Made by a program: the position numbers and the translations under genes. Source: CATQHW01 sp965243545 (GTDB lineage Bacteria > Spirochaetota > Spirochaetia > SZUA-6 > Bin103). Taken from it: DNA of 64,000 nt. The stretch's first letter is position 1. The number at the start of each line of letters is the position of its first letter. The notes under the pieces are model-generated. The model saw only the letters and a program-made list of their open reading frames with translations, had not been told where the DNA came from and did no database searches. Shown piece by piece: positions 51,316 to 60,342 of the stretch. The stretch lies in contig OZ251573.1 of NCBI GenBank assembly GCA_965243545.1, positions 1,860,001-1,924,000 on the forward strand, given 5' to 3'.

Positions 51316-52347
51316 ATGAGTGACGCCGACGACGCGCGCGCCGTCCGTTCCTACTGGATAGAGATCGTTCTGCTGGCCGTCATTGCGGCCATCAGCTACT
51401 TGGTCATCCCCCTGATCGGGCCGTTGTTCTGCCTGGTTCCGCTGCAAGCCCTGCTGGTCCGCCGCGGCGTCACGGCGTTCGGCTACGGGGCGGCCCTGTT
51501 CGGGATCGCCGCGGTGTCGTTCCGGCTGCTCACCGGCTGGGCGGGCGTGCCGGAGCAGGTCGCCGCCGGGCTGATGCGCGGCGAAGCCGTGGTCCTGATC
51601 CTCCTGATCGGCGGCCTGTACGCGGTCGCCTCGCCGCGCTTCGGCCGCTACCGGGTGCTGTACCGGCTGCTCGGCGCGACCGCCGCCGCCGGCGTCATCA
51701 CCGGGCCGCTGATCGGCGGGTTCCTGCAGAACGCCTCCACCGCCGCGGAGTCGTTCCTGATGAGCTGGGCGCAGACCACCTCGGCTTCGCTCGGCGAGGA
51801 CTTGGGCGACGACGCGCTGACCGGCGCGCGCGCCATGGCCGATGCGTTTCGGGCTGCCACGCCCGGCGTGCTGCGCGTTTACCTGGTATGTTATTTTGGA
51901 TTCCTCACCTTCCAATGGTGGGTCGGCACCGCCATCGGCGCGCGTAGCGCCCGGCTGCCGTCGCCGTTGCGTCCGGTCACGCAGTTCCGGGCGCCCGACC
52001 AGCTGGTCTGGATGCTGGTGGCGAGCCTGGCGGTGGTGGTCCTCGATCTCGCCGGCGCGCTCGACCGGACCGGCCTGGAGCCGCTGGCCGCGGTCGCCTG
52101 GAACGCCGGACTGGTCGCCGCCTTCGTGTTCGGCATGCAGGGCGTGGCGGTGGTGCGCGCGTTCGGCGCCCGTTACCGCCGCACCGGCGCGGCGACCGGC
52201 CTGCTGATCCTGGTGGTGGCCGTCGGCCTCTTTGCCGAAACGTGGCTGCTGCTTATCATCCCCGCGTTCGGAGCGTCGGAGATCTGGATCCCCTACCGGC
52301 AGCGCCTGCAAGCCGGCGAATCGGAACGGGACGACGACATCGAATGA
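51316..52347 (+). CDS. DUF2232-like integral membrane protein
   Basis: 343 residues with about eight hydrophobic helices, an N-terminal cytoplasmic start SYWIEIVLLAVIAAIS, and a hydrophilic tail. Its position between ssb and rplI matches the YybS/DUF2232 membrane proteins that often sit beside rplI-dnaB; their role is unknown. The ATG at 51316 lies 36 nt after the ssb stop. Confidence 0.7.
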   Translation: MSDADDARAVRSYWIEIVLLAVIAAISYLVIPLIGPLFCLVPLQALLVRRGVTAFGYGAALFGIAAVSFRLLTGWAGVPEQVAAGLMRGEAVVLILLIGGLYAVASPRFGRYRVLYRLLGATAAAGVITGPLIGGFLQNASTAAESFLMSWAQTTSASLGEDLGDDALTGARAMADAFRAATPGVLRVYLVCYFGFLTFQWWVGTAIGARSARLPSPLRPVTQFRAPDQLVWMLVASLAVVVLDLAGALDRTGLEPLAAVAWNAGLVAAFVFGMQGVAVVRAFGARYRRTGAATGLLILVVAVGLFAETWLLLIIPAFGASEIWIPYRQRLQAGESERDDDIE

Positions 52348-52400
52348 CCGTGACCGGGACCGGCGCGATCCGGTCGAAACACACAGATGGAGGCGCCTGA

Positions 52401-52853
52401 ATGAGGGTGATTCTGAACGCCGACGTGGCCGGCCTGGGCGAAGAGGGCGACGTGCGCCAGGTGAAGGCCGGCTACGCGCGCAACTACCTGATACCCCAGC
52501 AGCTGGCGCTGCCGCACACGTCGGCGAACGTACGGGCGATCGAACGCCGCGCCGTCGAGATAGAGACGCGCAAGCAGCAGAAACGCACCGACGCGGCCAG
52601 CCTCAAGGAGCGCCTCGAAGGTGAGGTGCTGGTGTTCGAGGTCGCCGCCGGCGACACCGGCAAGCTGTTCGGGTCGATCTCGAACGCGAACATCGCCGCC
52701 GAGCTCGACAAGCTCGGCTACGGCATCGAGCGCCGCCGCATCGACGTGCCCGGCCACTCCCTGCGCACCACCGGCGAGCACAACGCCACGGTGCGGCTCT
52801 ACGACCGCGAAGTCGCCACGCTTTCGATACGCATAGACCGTTCCCGGTCGTAG
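52401..52853 (+). CDS. rplI: 50S ribosomal protein L9
   Basis: 150 residues. MRVILNADVAGLGEEGDVRQVKAGYARNYL-type N-domain (shown in parts: GLGEEGDVRQVKAGYARNYL), a long connecting helix (about 45-75), and a C-domain with GKLFGSISNANIA. It binds domain V of 23S rRNA near the L1 stalk. GGAGG precedes the ATG by 7 nt. Two residues of the C-terminus (RSRS) are basic. Confidence 0.95.
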   Translation: MRVILNADVAGLGEEGDVRQVKAGYARNYLIPQQLALPHTSANVRAIERRAVEIETRKQQKRTDAASLKERLEGEVLVFEVAAGDTGKLFGSISNANIAAELDKLGYGIERRRIDVPGHSLRTTGEHNATVRLYDREVATLSIRIDRSRS

Positions 52854-52862
52854 CGGGCTCCC

Positions 52863-54197
52863 GTGGCTGACGGAGGGCTCGCCGACGCGGTCCCTCCGCA
52901 CAACCTGGAAGCGGAGGTGGCGGCGCTCGGCGCGCTGCTCCTCAACGAGGAGGCGCTGCCGGTGGTGCTGCGCTACCTGCGGCCGGAAGATTTCTACCGG
53001 TCCGCCCACCGCCGCATCTTCGAGGCGATCGTGGCGCTGTTCAACCGCAGCGACCCGGTCGACCTGATCACCCTCACCGACGAGCTGCAGCGCTCGTCCG
53101 CGCTGGACGCGTGCGGCGGCGCGTCGTACGTCTCCGGGCTCACCTCCGGCGTGCCGACCAGCGCCAACATCGAATACTACGCGCGCCTGGTGCAGGGGTG
53201 CAGCCAGCGCCGCCGCCTGCTGACGCTGTCGGCGGAACTCTCGGCCGCCGCCCGCTCCGCCGGCCGCGACGTGCGAGAGATGATCGACGACGCCGAACAG
53301 CGCATCTTCGACCTGTCCGACCAGCAGCTGGCCGGTTCGTACCAGAGCGCGCGGGAGATCGTGAGCCAGACGGTGGCCAAGATCGAAGCGATCTCCCGCA
53401 TCGGCGCCGCCTACACCGGCGTCCCGAGCGGTTACGGCGACCTGGACAAGCTCACCAGCGGCTTTCAGGAATCGGAGTTCATCGTCATCGGCGCGCGGCC
53501 GTCGGTCGGCAAGACCGCGCTGGCCCTGTCGATGGCGACCAACATCGCCATCCGGGCCGAGCAGCCGGCCGCGGTCGGGCTGTTCACCTTGGAGATGTCC
53601 GGCTTCGCCGTGATGCAGCGCGTGCTGGCCGGCGAGGCGCGCATCGACTCCACGCGCATCCGGTCGGGACTGTTGAACCCGTCCGACTGGCAGAAGATCA
53701 CCGAGGCGGCGGGCCGCATCTACGACGCGCCGCTGTACATCGACGACACGCCGGGACTCCGCCTGCTCGACCTGCGCGCGCAGGCGCGCCGCATGCGCTC
53801 CCGCAACGACGTGCGCATCATCTTCATCGACTACCTCACCCTGGTCACCTCCGAACACGTCGATCTGCCGCGCCACGAACAGATCGCGGAGATCTCCCGT
53901 TCGCTCAAGGCGCTGGCGCGCGAGCTCAACATCCCGGTGGTCGCCCTCTCGCAGGTCCGCCGCGAAACCGAAGGACGGCGGCCGGCGTTGGCCGACCTGC
54001 GCGAATCCGGCTCCATCGAGCAGGACGCCGACGTGGTGATGTTCCTGCACCGGGAGCGGGAGCCGGAAGGGACCCAGGTCGAGACCGACCTGATGGTGGC
54101 CAAGCAGCGCAACGGCCCCACCGAGGATATCAAGCTGGCGTTCGTCCCCCGGTTCGTGCGGTTCGAGTCATTCCAGCACGGGGAGCCGGCGGCGTAG
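52863..54197 (+). CDS. dnaB: Replicative DNA helicase DnaB
   Basis: 444 residues. The N-terminal domain (PPHNLEAEVAALGALLL) is followed by a RecA-type domain with Walker A GARPSVGKTALALS (about 212), Walker B IIFIDYLTLV, and ALSQVRRETEGRRP with the arginine finger region. It unwinds DNA at the replication fork as a hexamer. No intein or extra domain is present. GTG start 9 nt after the rplI stop. Last gene of the rpsF operon; it faces the beta-propeller gene convergently. Confidence 0.95.
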   Translation: MADGGLADAVPPHNLEAEVAALGALLLNEEALPVVLRYLRPEDFYRSAHRRIFEAIVALFNRSDPVDLITLTDELQRSSALDACGGASYVSGLTSGVPTSANIEYYARLVQGCSQRRRLLTLSAELSAAARSAGRDVREMIDDAEQRIFDLSDQQLAGSYQSAREIVSQTVAKIEAISRIGAAYTGVPSGYGDLDKLTSGFQESEFIVIGARPSVGKTALALSMATNIAIRAEQPAAVGLFTLEMSGFAVMQRVLAGEARIDSTRIRSGLLNPSDWQKITEAAGRIYDAPLYIDDTPGLRLLDLRAQARRMRSRNDVRIIFIDYLTLVTSEHVDLPRHEQIAEISRSLKALARELNIPVVALSQVRRETEGRRPALADLRESGSIEQDADVVMFLHREREPEGTQVETDLMVAKQRNGPTEDIKLAFVPRFVRFESFQHGEPAA

Positions 54198-54256
54198 CCT
54201 GGCGCCTGCGGCGTAGGCCGGCGCCGACGGCGTAGCCCGGCGCGGCCTCGCGGCCA

Positions 54257-56593
54257 TCACGGCCTGATCTCACCATACCCGGAACCGTCCGGCCCGATCC
54301 CATCGAGTCCGGTGTCGACCCCGCCCGGTCCGGCCGGTTCCGGCGCCGCCGGAGGACCGCCGCGCAGGTAGCGGGCGCCGCCGGGCGACGTCCAGTACCG
54401 GTCGGGCGCGGTGACCAGCCACTCGAAGTCCCGCCAGACGTGCAGGTCGAGGTGGTGCGCCAGCGAGTCCCCGGCCGACCAGACGCTGAGCGTGCCGTCG
54501 GCGTTGACCGCGTAGACCCGCCCCCGGTGCACGGCCAGCCGCCCCGGCGTCCGGCCGGTGTCCTGCAGCAGCCGGACGCGGCGGCCGTCCCAGACGCGCA
54601 CCCGCCCCGCCAACGAAAAGTACACCCGTCCGCTCGCCGCATCGACCGTCACCGCGCCGCGCAGGTCCTCGCCGGCGACGGAGTACAGCGTGCGGCGTTG
54701 CTCCAGACCCGGCCCGGCGTGCCGCGCCAGCGTGGTGAGGCTGACGCTCCCTTCGCGCACGCCGAGCGAGTAGAGCGCGCCGGATCGCGCGTCGTACGCC
54801 AGGTCGTAGATGAAGCTGCGCCGGTCGGGCAGCGCCACCGTCTCGCCGGTCGCCGCCGCCACGGTCACGATCGACGCGCCGCCGGCGCCGAAGCCGACGG
54901 CCGCGGCGATCAACGCCGGCTCGCCGTTCCGTCGGCCGGCGACCACGTCGGCCGCGCCGGCGATCCTGGCGGTGAGCAGCTCCTCGAACGGAGCGGCGGC
55001 GATCGATCCGTCGGCAGGCGCCGCGGACACGGGGCGGTCCGACGACGCATCGGCGTCCGCAGACGCGCCGGCGCCGGCGTCCGCGACGCCGGGCGCGGCC
55101 AGCAATGCGGCCACGCCGGCGCGGTCGATGGCGGCGATCGCGCCGCCGGTGATGGCGCCGGCGCCGGCGTCCAGGTTGGTCAGAGGCGCGGCCAGCGCGG
55201 ACTGCGGCGGTCCGAGCCGGGCTTCCGGCAGGCGCAGCACCGCCAGCCCGGGGTGCGCGTCGGTCGACCAGACCAGGACGCGGCCGGCGTCGAGCGGCGT
55301 GACCCGCGCCGCGCGCTCCGCGTCCGCGCCGAACGGATGCGGGAACACGCGCGCCCCGATGCCGGTCCGCTCGCCGGAGACCAGCCACAGCGGTTCGCCG
55401 TCGACGAAGCCGCCGGTCACGGTGATCACGCCCGCCTCGGTCCCGAGCGCGATGGTGCGCCCGGTGACCGCCACGTCGATGATACCCAACCGTTCGTCGC
55501 GGGCCAGCACGGCGAACGCCGGTTCTGGTTGACGCAGGTCGAGCGCCAGGATCGTCCCGTCGGCCAGCCCGACGAAGACCGCATCGCGGCCGTATGACAA
55601 CGCCGTCGGCGTTCCCGGCGTCCGCCGCGTCAGCACGGCGTCACCGAAGCGGCCGTCCGCCACCGGCAGCACGCGCAGCTCCGGCCCGTGCTCGTCCCGG
55701 GCGACCGTCAACAGCCGGCCGGCGGCGCTCCACAGCGCGGTGAGGCGCAGGCCGTCGATGCGGCGCCGGTCGATCTCCGCGCCGTCGACCGCGTCGACCG
55801 ACACCACCCACTCCCCGGCGCGGCCGATCAGGTGGCGCTGGCCGCCGCTCAGTCCCACGCCGGTCAGGTCCGCCGGCGCCTGCAGCAGCCGCAGCGTCTG
55901 CCCGGCGCCGCGGCGCCGATAGGTGAGCAGTCCGGTCGGCTGGTAGGCCAGCACGGTCCGTTCGTCGCGGGAGGTCACCGCAAAGGTGACGATGCCGGTT
56001 CCCTGCTCCAACCCGGCTTGCCGGGCGCCGGTCGCCGGGTCCAGCAGCCACAGGCCATCGAAGGCGGCGCGCCCGACCAGCAGCGACCGAGCGGTGCTCG
56101 ACACGCCCAGAAACAGCGTTCCGGCGTCCTGCCGGACACTGAACAGCTGCCGCTCCCGTTCCCAGTCCCAGGCCGCCAGCCGCCCGCCCCCACCCCCGCG
56201 AGCGCCGCCGGCCCGAACACCGCCGAGCGCCAGATAGACGCGCGGCAGCCGGGGATCGACCACCAGCGCCGCCGGCGCGCCGCCGGCGACCGTGAGCGAA
56301 TGGCGCAACGCGCCGTCGCGCGGGTCCCACACCCGCACCGTCCCGTCCGCGCCGGCGGAGACCAGCAGCTCGCCGCCCCGCCACGGCGCCAGCTGGGTCA
56401 CCGCGCCCCGGTGGCCGGTGTCGAACCGCAGGCCGCCGGCGGGGATGGCGCCGGCGGCGCCCACCCGCTGCACGTGATCGGCGCCGGCGGCCGCGCTCAC
56501 CAGCGCCAGCAGCGCCGCCCCCGCCCGCCGCGCCGCCCTCGCCCGCGGCGCCGCACGGCCGATCCGGAGCGCGGCCGGTCCGCGCGGGATCAA
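54257..56593 (-). CDS. Secreted beta-propeller (WD40/PQQ-like) protein
   Basis: 778 residues. A basic N-terminus and a hydrophobic stretch (about 22-37) form a signal sequence. Then come many strand repeats with GGELLVSAGADGTVRVWDPRDG and similar GH-WD/VWD-like blades through about residue 740. It probably forms two propellers acting in the periplasm. The start TTG 56593 overlaps the rseP stop (TTGA), indicating coupling as the last gene of the maf-rseP operon. A function with the site-2 protease is possible; partner and ligand are unknown. Confidence 0.7.
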   Translation of the reverse strand: MIPRGPAALRIGRAAPRARAARRAGAALLALVSAAAGADHVQRVGAAGAIPAGGLRFDTGHRGAVTQLAPWRGGELLVSAGADGTVRVWDPRDGALRHSLTVAGGAPAALVVDPRLPRVYLALGGVRAGGARGGGGGRLAAWDWERERQLFSVRQDAGTLFLGVSSTARSLLVGRAAFDGLWLLDPATGARQAGLEQGTGIVTFAVTSRDERTVLAYQPTGLLTYRRRGAGQTLRLLQAPADLTGVGLSGGQRHLIGRAGEWVVSVDAVDGAEIDRRRIDGLRLTALWSAAGRLLTVARDEHGPELRVLPVADGRFGDAVLTRRTPGTPTALSYGRDAVFVGLADGTILALDLRQPEPAFAVLARDERLGIIDVAVTGRTIALGTEAGVITVTGGFVDGEPLWLVSGERTGIGARVFPHPFGADAERAARVTPLDAGRVLVWSTDAHPGLAVLRLPEARLGPPQSALAAPLTNLDAGAGAITGGAIAAIDRAGVAALLAAPGVADAGAGASADADASSDRPVSAAPADGSIAAAPFEELLTARIAGAADVVAGRRNGEPALIAAAVGFGAGGASIVTVAAATGETVALPDRRSFIYDLAYDARSGALYSLGVREGSVSLTTLARHAGPGLEQRRTLYSVAGEDLRGAVTVDAASGRVYFSLAGRVRVWDGRRVRLLQDTGRTPGRLAVHRGRVYAVNADGTLSVWSAGDSLAHHLDLHVWRDFEWLVTAPDRYWTSPGGARYLRGGPPAAPEPAGPGGVDTGLDGIGPDGSGYGEIRP

Positions 56594-57957
56594 CGCTGGC
56601 CCGTGAGGAACAGAATGTCGCTCAGGGTTACCGAGATCGCGACCAGGATCAGCACCGAAACGCCGATGGTCTGGATGCGATACACCAGTGACGGCTTGAC
56701 GCGGCGGCCCAGGATCACCTCCAAGCCGTACAACACGATATGGCCGCCGTCGAGCGCCGGGATCGGCAGCAGATTCATCAGGAACAGCACCACGCTGATC
56801 ACGCTGAGGAAGCGGAGGAAGTCGGTGACGCCGGCCGCCAGCCCGATCTGCAGGCCGCCGGTCGCCACCGCCCCCATGTAGTAGGTGAGCCGCAACGGGC
56901 CGGCGACCGAGTCGCCGACGCGGCCGCGCAGCACTCGCCCGATCCCCTGCACCGTCACCCGCACCGTGCGCCCCACCTCCCGCAGCGCCGCTCCCAGCGC
57001 CTGCGCCGGATCCGCTTCGCGGTAGCGCATCACCGGGATCTGCAGGCGCGCGCCGGCCAGCTCGACGGCGCCGGCCTGCTCCGCCAACGGCTGCCGCACC
57101 GTGACCTGCCGGCCGTTCCGGTCGACCGTCAGCTCGACCGGATCATCGCTCCGCCGTAGCGCTTCGTAGAGGTCGACGGTGTGCGCCACGGCCGTACCCT
57201 CGGCGGCGACGATGCGGTCGCCGGCCGCCAGCCGGGAGGCGTCAACGCCGGCGCCGGCGGAGCCCGCCCCGCCATCATCGACCTGGCCGACCACCGGGTC
57301 GATCCACGCGTACACGCCGATCCGTCCGGTGTCCGACTCCGGATCGAGCGCCGGCGTGACGGCGGCCAGCAGCATCCGGCCGCCACGCTCCACCGTGATT
57401 CGCAGCTCGCGCTCCGGCGCCGGCGAGACCTCTCTGATGATGTCTTGAAAACTGCGCACCGGCCGCCGGTTGACGGCGACGATCCGGTCGCCGGTGAGCA
57501 GGCCGGCGCTGATCGCCGGCGAGTCCCGGTCGTCCGGCACCACGATGCGGTTGTCCGGAGACCGGACCGTGAACCCGAACCACGCCACGGCGGTCAGCAC
57601 CACCACCGCGAAGACGGCGTTGGCCAGCGGTCCGGCGGCGACGATGGCGATCCGGCGCCACGGGCTGGCCGCAAAGAACGCGCCCGGCTCGGTCGCGGCC
57701 TGCGACCAGTCGTCCCCGGCGGCCCCGCGCAGCACCTCGTCGCCGCGCATCTTGCAGTAGCCGCCGAACGGAAACCAGGAGAGCTGGTACCACGTGCCGC
57801 TCCGCTGCACCCCCACCAGCCGCCGGCCCCACCCGATGGAGAAGATCTCGACGTGCACGCCCGCCGCGCGCGCCGCCAGGAAGTGACCGGCTTCGTGCAC
57901 CAGGATCATCACGCCGAGCCCGATGGCGCCGAAGGCGATGGTGAGCACCGTATCCAC
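56590..57957 (-). CDS. rseP: Site-2 protease RseP
   Basis: A 455-residue membrane metalloprotease. HEAGH (21-25) in the first transmembrane helix and NLLPIPALDGGH near the C-terminus bind zinc. Two PDZ domains lie between (about 125-205 and 215-300, with AGLLTGDRIVAVN and LAAGDRIVAAEG). It cleaves transmembrane substrates such as anti-sigma factors or lipoprotein signal remnants. GTG start. It follows cdsA by 26 nt; dxr, which often lies between cdsA and rseP, is missing. Confidence 0.94.
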   Translation of the reverse strand: MDTVLTIAFGAIGLGVMILVHEAGHFLAARAAGVHVEIFSIGWGRRLVGVQRSGTWYQLSWFPFGGYCKMRGDEVLRGAAGDDWSQAATEPGAFFAASPWRRIAIVAAGPLANAVFAVVVLTAVAWFGFTVRSPDNRIVVPDDRDSPAISAGLLTGDRIVAVNRRPVRSFQDIIREVSPAPERELRITVERGGRMLLAAVTPALDPESDTGRIGVYAWIDPVVGQVDDGGAGSAGAGVDASRLAAGDRIVAAEGTAVAHTVDLYEALRRSDDPVELTVDRNGRQVTVRQPLAEQAGAVELAGARLQIPVMRYREADPAQALGAALREVGRTVRVTVQGIGRVLRGRVGDSVAGPLRLTYYMGAVATGGLQIGLAAGVTDFLRFLSVISVVLFLMNLLPIPALDGGHIVLYGLEVILGRRVKPSLVYRIQTIGVSVLILVAISVTLSDILFLTGQR

Positions 57958-57983
57958 GCCGTTAAGCTAACACCATTGCGCCG

Positions 57984-58889
57984 TTACGCCACCATCGCGT
58001 AGAACGCCGGCGCGCCGAGCAGAATCGAGTCGATGGAGTCCATCACGCCGCCGCGCCCCGGGATATGCCGGCCGGAGTGCTTGACGGCGGCCGCCCGTTT
58101 GAGCGCCGACTCGATCAGATCGCCGGCGATGGTCGCCGCTCCCACCGCCGCGCCCACGCCGAGCGCCCCGGCCACGCCGAACGGCAGCGCCTCCGGGAAC
58201 AGCCGCGTCACCGCCACCGCCAGCGCCAGCGCCATCACCATCGACCCGGCGAACCCCACCGCGGTCTTGTTGGGGCTCACCGGCAGACCGCACGGGCGGG
58301 CGCGGGTGAGCCGGCCGGCCAGGTAGCCGGCGATGTCGGTCCCGAAGACCAGGATGAAGAAGGCGAGCAACACCTCGCCGGCGCGGTCCAGTGACGCCAT
58401 CCGCACCACGTAGCTCACCAGCAGCCCCGGATACAGCAGCACCAGCACGGCCGCCGACGAGCGCTCGCGGACCGGCTCGTCGGCCGGCCGCCTGCTCGGC
58501 ACGGTGCCGAGCAGCAGCAGTCCGCCGGCGCCGCCCGCCAGGTACGCGGTGAGGGCGTGCGGCCCGAGCACGCCGGAGATCTCAAGCCACGTGACCGCCG
58601 GCGCGCCGGCGGCCGCGGCGATGGCGGGCGCGCGCACCAGCCGGCGCCGGTCGCCCGGCAGCAGGCGCAACACCTCGTGGGCGGCGAACGCGGTGACGGC
58701 CGTGGTCGCCGCCGCCAGCGCCGCGTGCCGGTGTCCGGGCAGCAGCAACGTCACGGCGATGAAGAACGGAACCGCCAGGGCGAACAGCAGCAGGCGGCCG
58801 GCCGTCTCCCGGCGGCCGTGCGTCTCCCGGCGGAGGGCGGGCTCCGCCGGGAGACGGCGCTCGTCCGGCCTGCGATGCTCCGGCCCCAC
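57984..58889 (-). CDS. cdsA: Phosphatidate cytidylyltransferase CdsA
   Basis: A 301-residue polytopic membrane enzyme that makes CDP-diacylglycerol from phosphatidate and CTP. The signature region reads SALKRAAAVKHSGRHIPGRGG then MDSIDS, and SPNKTAVGFAGS marks the nucleotide site. In the signature, the usual Lys-Asp before the PGHGG is replaced by HSGR. About eight helices follow a basic N-terminus. GTG start 10 nt after the frr stop. uppS, usually just upstream, is absent. Confidence 0.9.
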   Translation of the reverse strand: MGPEHRRPDERRLPAEPALRRETHGRRETAGRLLLFALAVPFFIAVTLLLPGHRHAALAAATTAVTAFAAHEVLRLLPGDRRRLVRAPAIAAAAGAPAVTWLEISGVLGPHALTAYLAGGAGGLLLLGTVPSRRPADEPVRERSSAAVLVLLYPGLLVSYVVRMASLDRAGEVLLAFFILVFGTDIAGYLAGRLTRARPCGLPVSPNKTAVGFAGSMVMALALAVAVTRLFPEALPFGVAGALGVGAAVGAATIAGDLIESALKRAAAVKHSGRHIPGRGGVMDSIDSILLGAPAFYAMVA

Positions 58890-58899
58890 CCAGGCTCTC

Positions 58900-59454
58900 C
58901 TAGATCGAGAGGATCTCCTGCTCCTTCTTCTCCACCATCCCGCCGACGGCGGCGATCTGCTCGTCGGTCATCTTCTGCACCTCGGCGGTGATGCGGCGCG
59001 CGTCGTCCTCGCCGGTCCGGCCGTCCTTCTGCGCCTTTTTGATCGCGTCGTTGGCGTCGCGCCGCGCGCTGCGGATGGCGACCCGCGCCCGTTCGCCGGC
59101 GGCGCGGGCCAGCTTGGCGATCTCCTGCCGCCGCTCGGCGGTGAGCTGCGGGATGGCTATGCGGATCACCTTGCCGTCGTTGTTGGGATTGAAGGAGAGG
59201 TCGGACTTGCGGATGGCGCGCTCAATCTCGCCGAGCAGGGTGAGGTCCCACGGCTGGATCACCACCAACCGCGCTTCCGGCACCGTGATGGTGGCGACCT
59301 GGTTGATCGGCATGTCCTGGTCGTAGTAGCGGACCGTGATCCGGTCGAACAGCGACGCCGACGCCCGGCCGGTGCGGATGGTGCGGAACTCCGCCTCCAG
59401 CGCCTGAATCGCCTTGGTCATGCGTTGCTTCGCGACCGCTGTCTCACTTGCCAT
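58900..59454 (-). CDS. frr: Ribosome recycling factor
   Basis: 184 residues. The two-domain RRF sequence includes LEAEFRTIRTGRAS, DQDMPINQVATITVPEAR, LSFNPNNDGKVIRI and a C-terminal helix EITAEVQKMTDEQI-like (ITAEVQKMTDEQI). It splits post-termination ribosomes with EF-G. It lies 30 nt after tsf; pyrH, frequently between tsf and frr, is not here. Confidence 0.95.
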   Translation of the reverse strand: MASETAVAKQRMTKAIQALEAEFRTIRTGRASASLFDRITVRYYDQDMPINQVATITVPEARLVVIQPWDLTLLGEIERAIRKSDLSFNPNNDGKVIRIAIPQLTAERRQEIAKLARAAGERARVAIRSARRDANDAIKKAQKDGRTGEDDARRITAEVQKMTDEQIAAVGGMVEKKEQEILSI

Positions 59455-59484
59455 GTGCGTCTGCTCCTCTCTTGCTCGCCGTCG

Positions 59485-60342
59485 TCAGCCCTGCTCGCCG
59501 ACCTTGAAGTACCGGAAGTCGGCGATGGTCACCGGCTCTCCCAGGCTCTTCGCCAGCTCGGCGATCACCTGCTTCACCTTCCGCTTCTCGTCCCTGACAA
59601 AGCCCTGCTCCAGCAGGCAGATCTCCGACAGGTGCTTGTTGAGCTTGCCGCGCACGATGCCTTCGGTCACCTTTGCCGGCTTGCCGAGCGCTTCCGCCTG
59701 CGTGCGGAAGATGCGCTCCTGTTCGTCGCGGTAGCCGGCGTCGACGTCGGTCTGGGCCAGGAAGCGCGGCCCGAACGCGGCCACGTGCAGCGCCAGATCG
59801 TGGGCGGTCGCCCGGACCTGATCGTTCACGGTCCCGCCGGTGCGCAGCGTGACCAGCACGCCGATCGATCCTTCGCCGTGCACGTATTCGGCGACGTGCT
59901 CGCCGGCCGCCGCGTCGGCCGCGACCACCGCGCACCGCTTGAAGCCGATGTTCTCCCGAATGCGGGTCGCCGCTTCACCGATCTCCCGGCGCACGTGGTC
60001 ATCCGCCTCCCGCAGGCGGTGCGTCAGCACGTGGTCCGCCAGCGCGTTGCCGAGCTCCGCGAACGTGTCGTTGCGGGCGACGAAGTCGGTTTCGCTCGAC
60101 AGCTCCAGCAGGGCGGCGGCGCCGTCCCGCACGGCCACGAACACCCGTCCCTGATCGGCCGCGCGGCCGGTCCGCTTGGCCGCCGCGGCAAGCCCCTGCT
60201 CCTTGAGGCGGCGCTCCGCCGCCCGCAGGTCGCCGCCGGACTCCACCAGCGCGGTCTTGCAGTCCATCATGCCGGCGCCGGTCATGCGGCGCAGTTCCTT
60301 GACCGCGGCCGCGGTGACGGCCGCCGGCGCGGAGGCGCTCAC
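59485..60342 (-). CDS. tsf: Elongation factor Ts
   Basis: 285 residues. An N-terminal UBA-like domain (VKELRRMTGAGMMDCKTAL) and core with SSETDFVARNDTF, the EF-Tu-contacting loop containing TDF. It exchanges GDP for GTP on EF-Tu. The GTG start overlaps the rpsB stop by 3 nt (GTGA), so it is translationally coupled. Confidence 0.95.
   Translation of the reverse strand: MSASAPAAVTAAAVKELRRMTGAGMMDCKTALVESGGDLRAAERRLKEQGLAAAAKRTGRAADQGRVFVAVRDGAAALLELSSETDFVARNDTFAELGNALADHVLTHRLREADDHVRREIGEAATRIRENIGFKRCAVVAADAAAGEHVAEYVHGEGSIGVLVTLRTGGTVNDQVRATAHDLALHVAAFGPRFLAQTDVDAGYRDEQERIFRTQAEALGKPAKVTEGIVRGKLNKHLSEICLLEQGFVRDEKRKVKQVIAELAKSLGEPVTIADFRYFKVGEQG

Noticed and set aside
54198..54256. Repeated ggcgtag-like units between dnaB and the beta-propeller gene
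   Set aside because: Only three imperfect units, no T-run and no clear hairpin; not supported as a terminator or a functional repeat.
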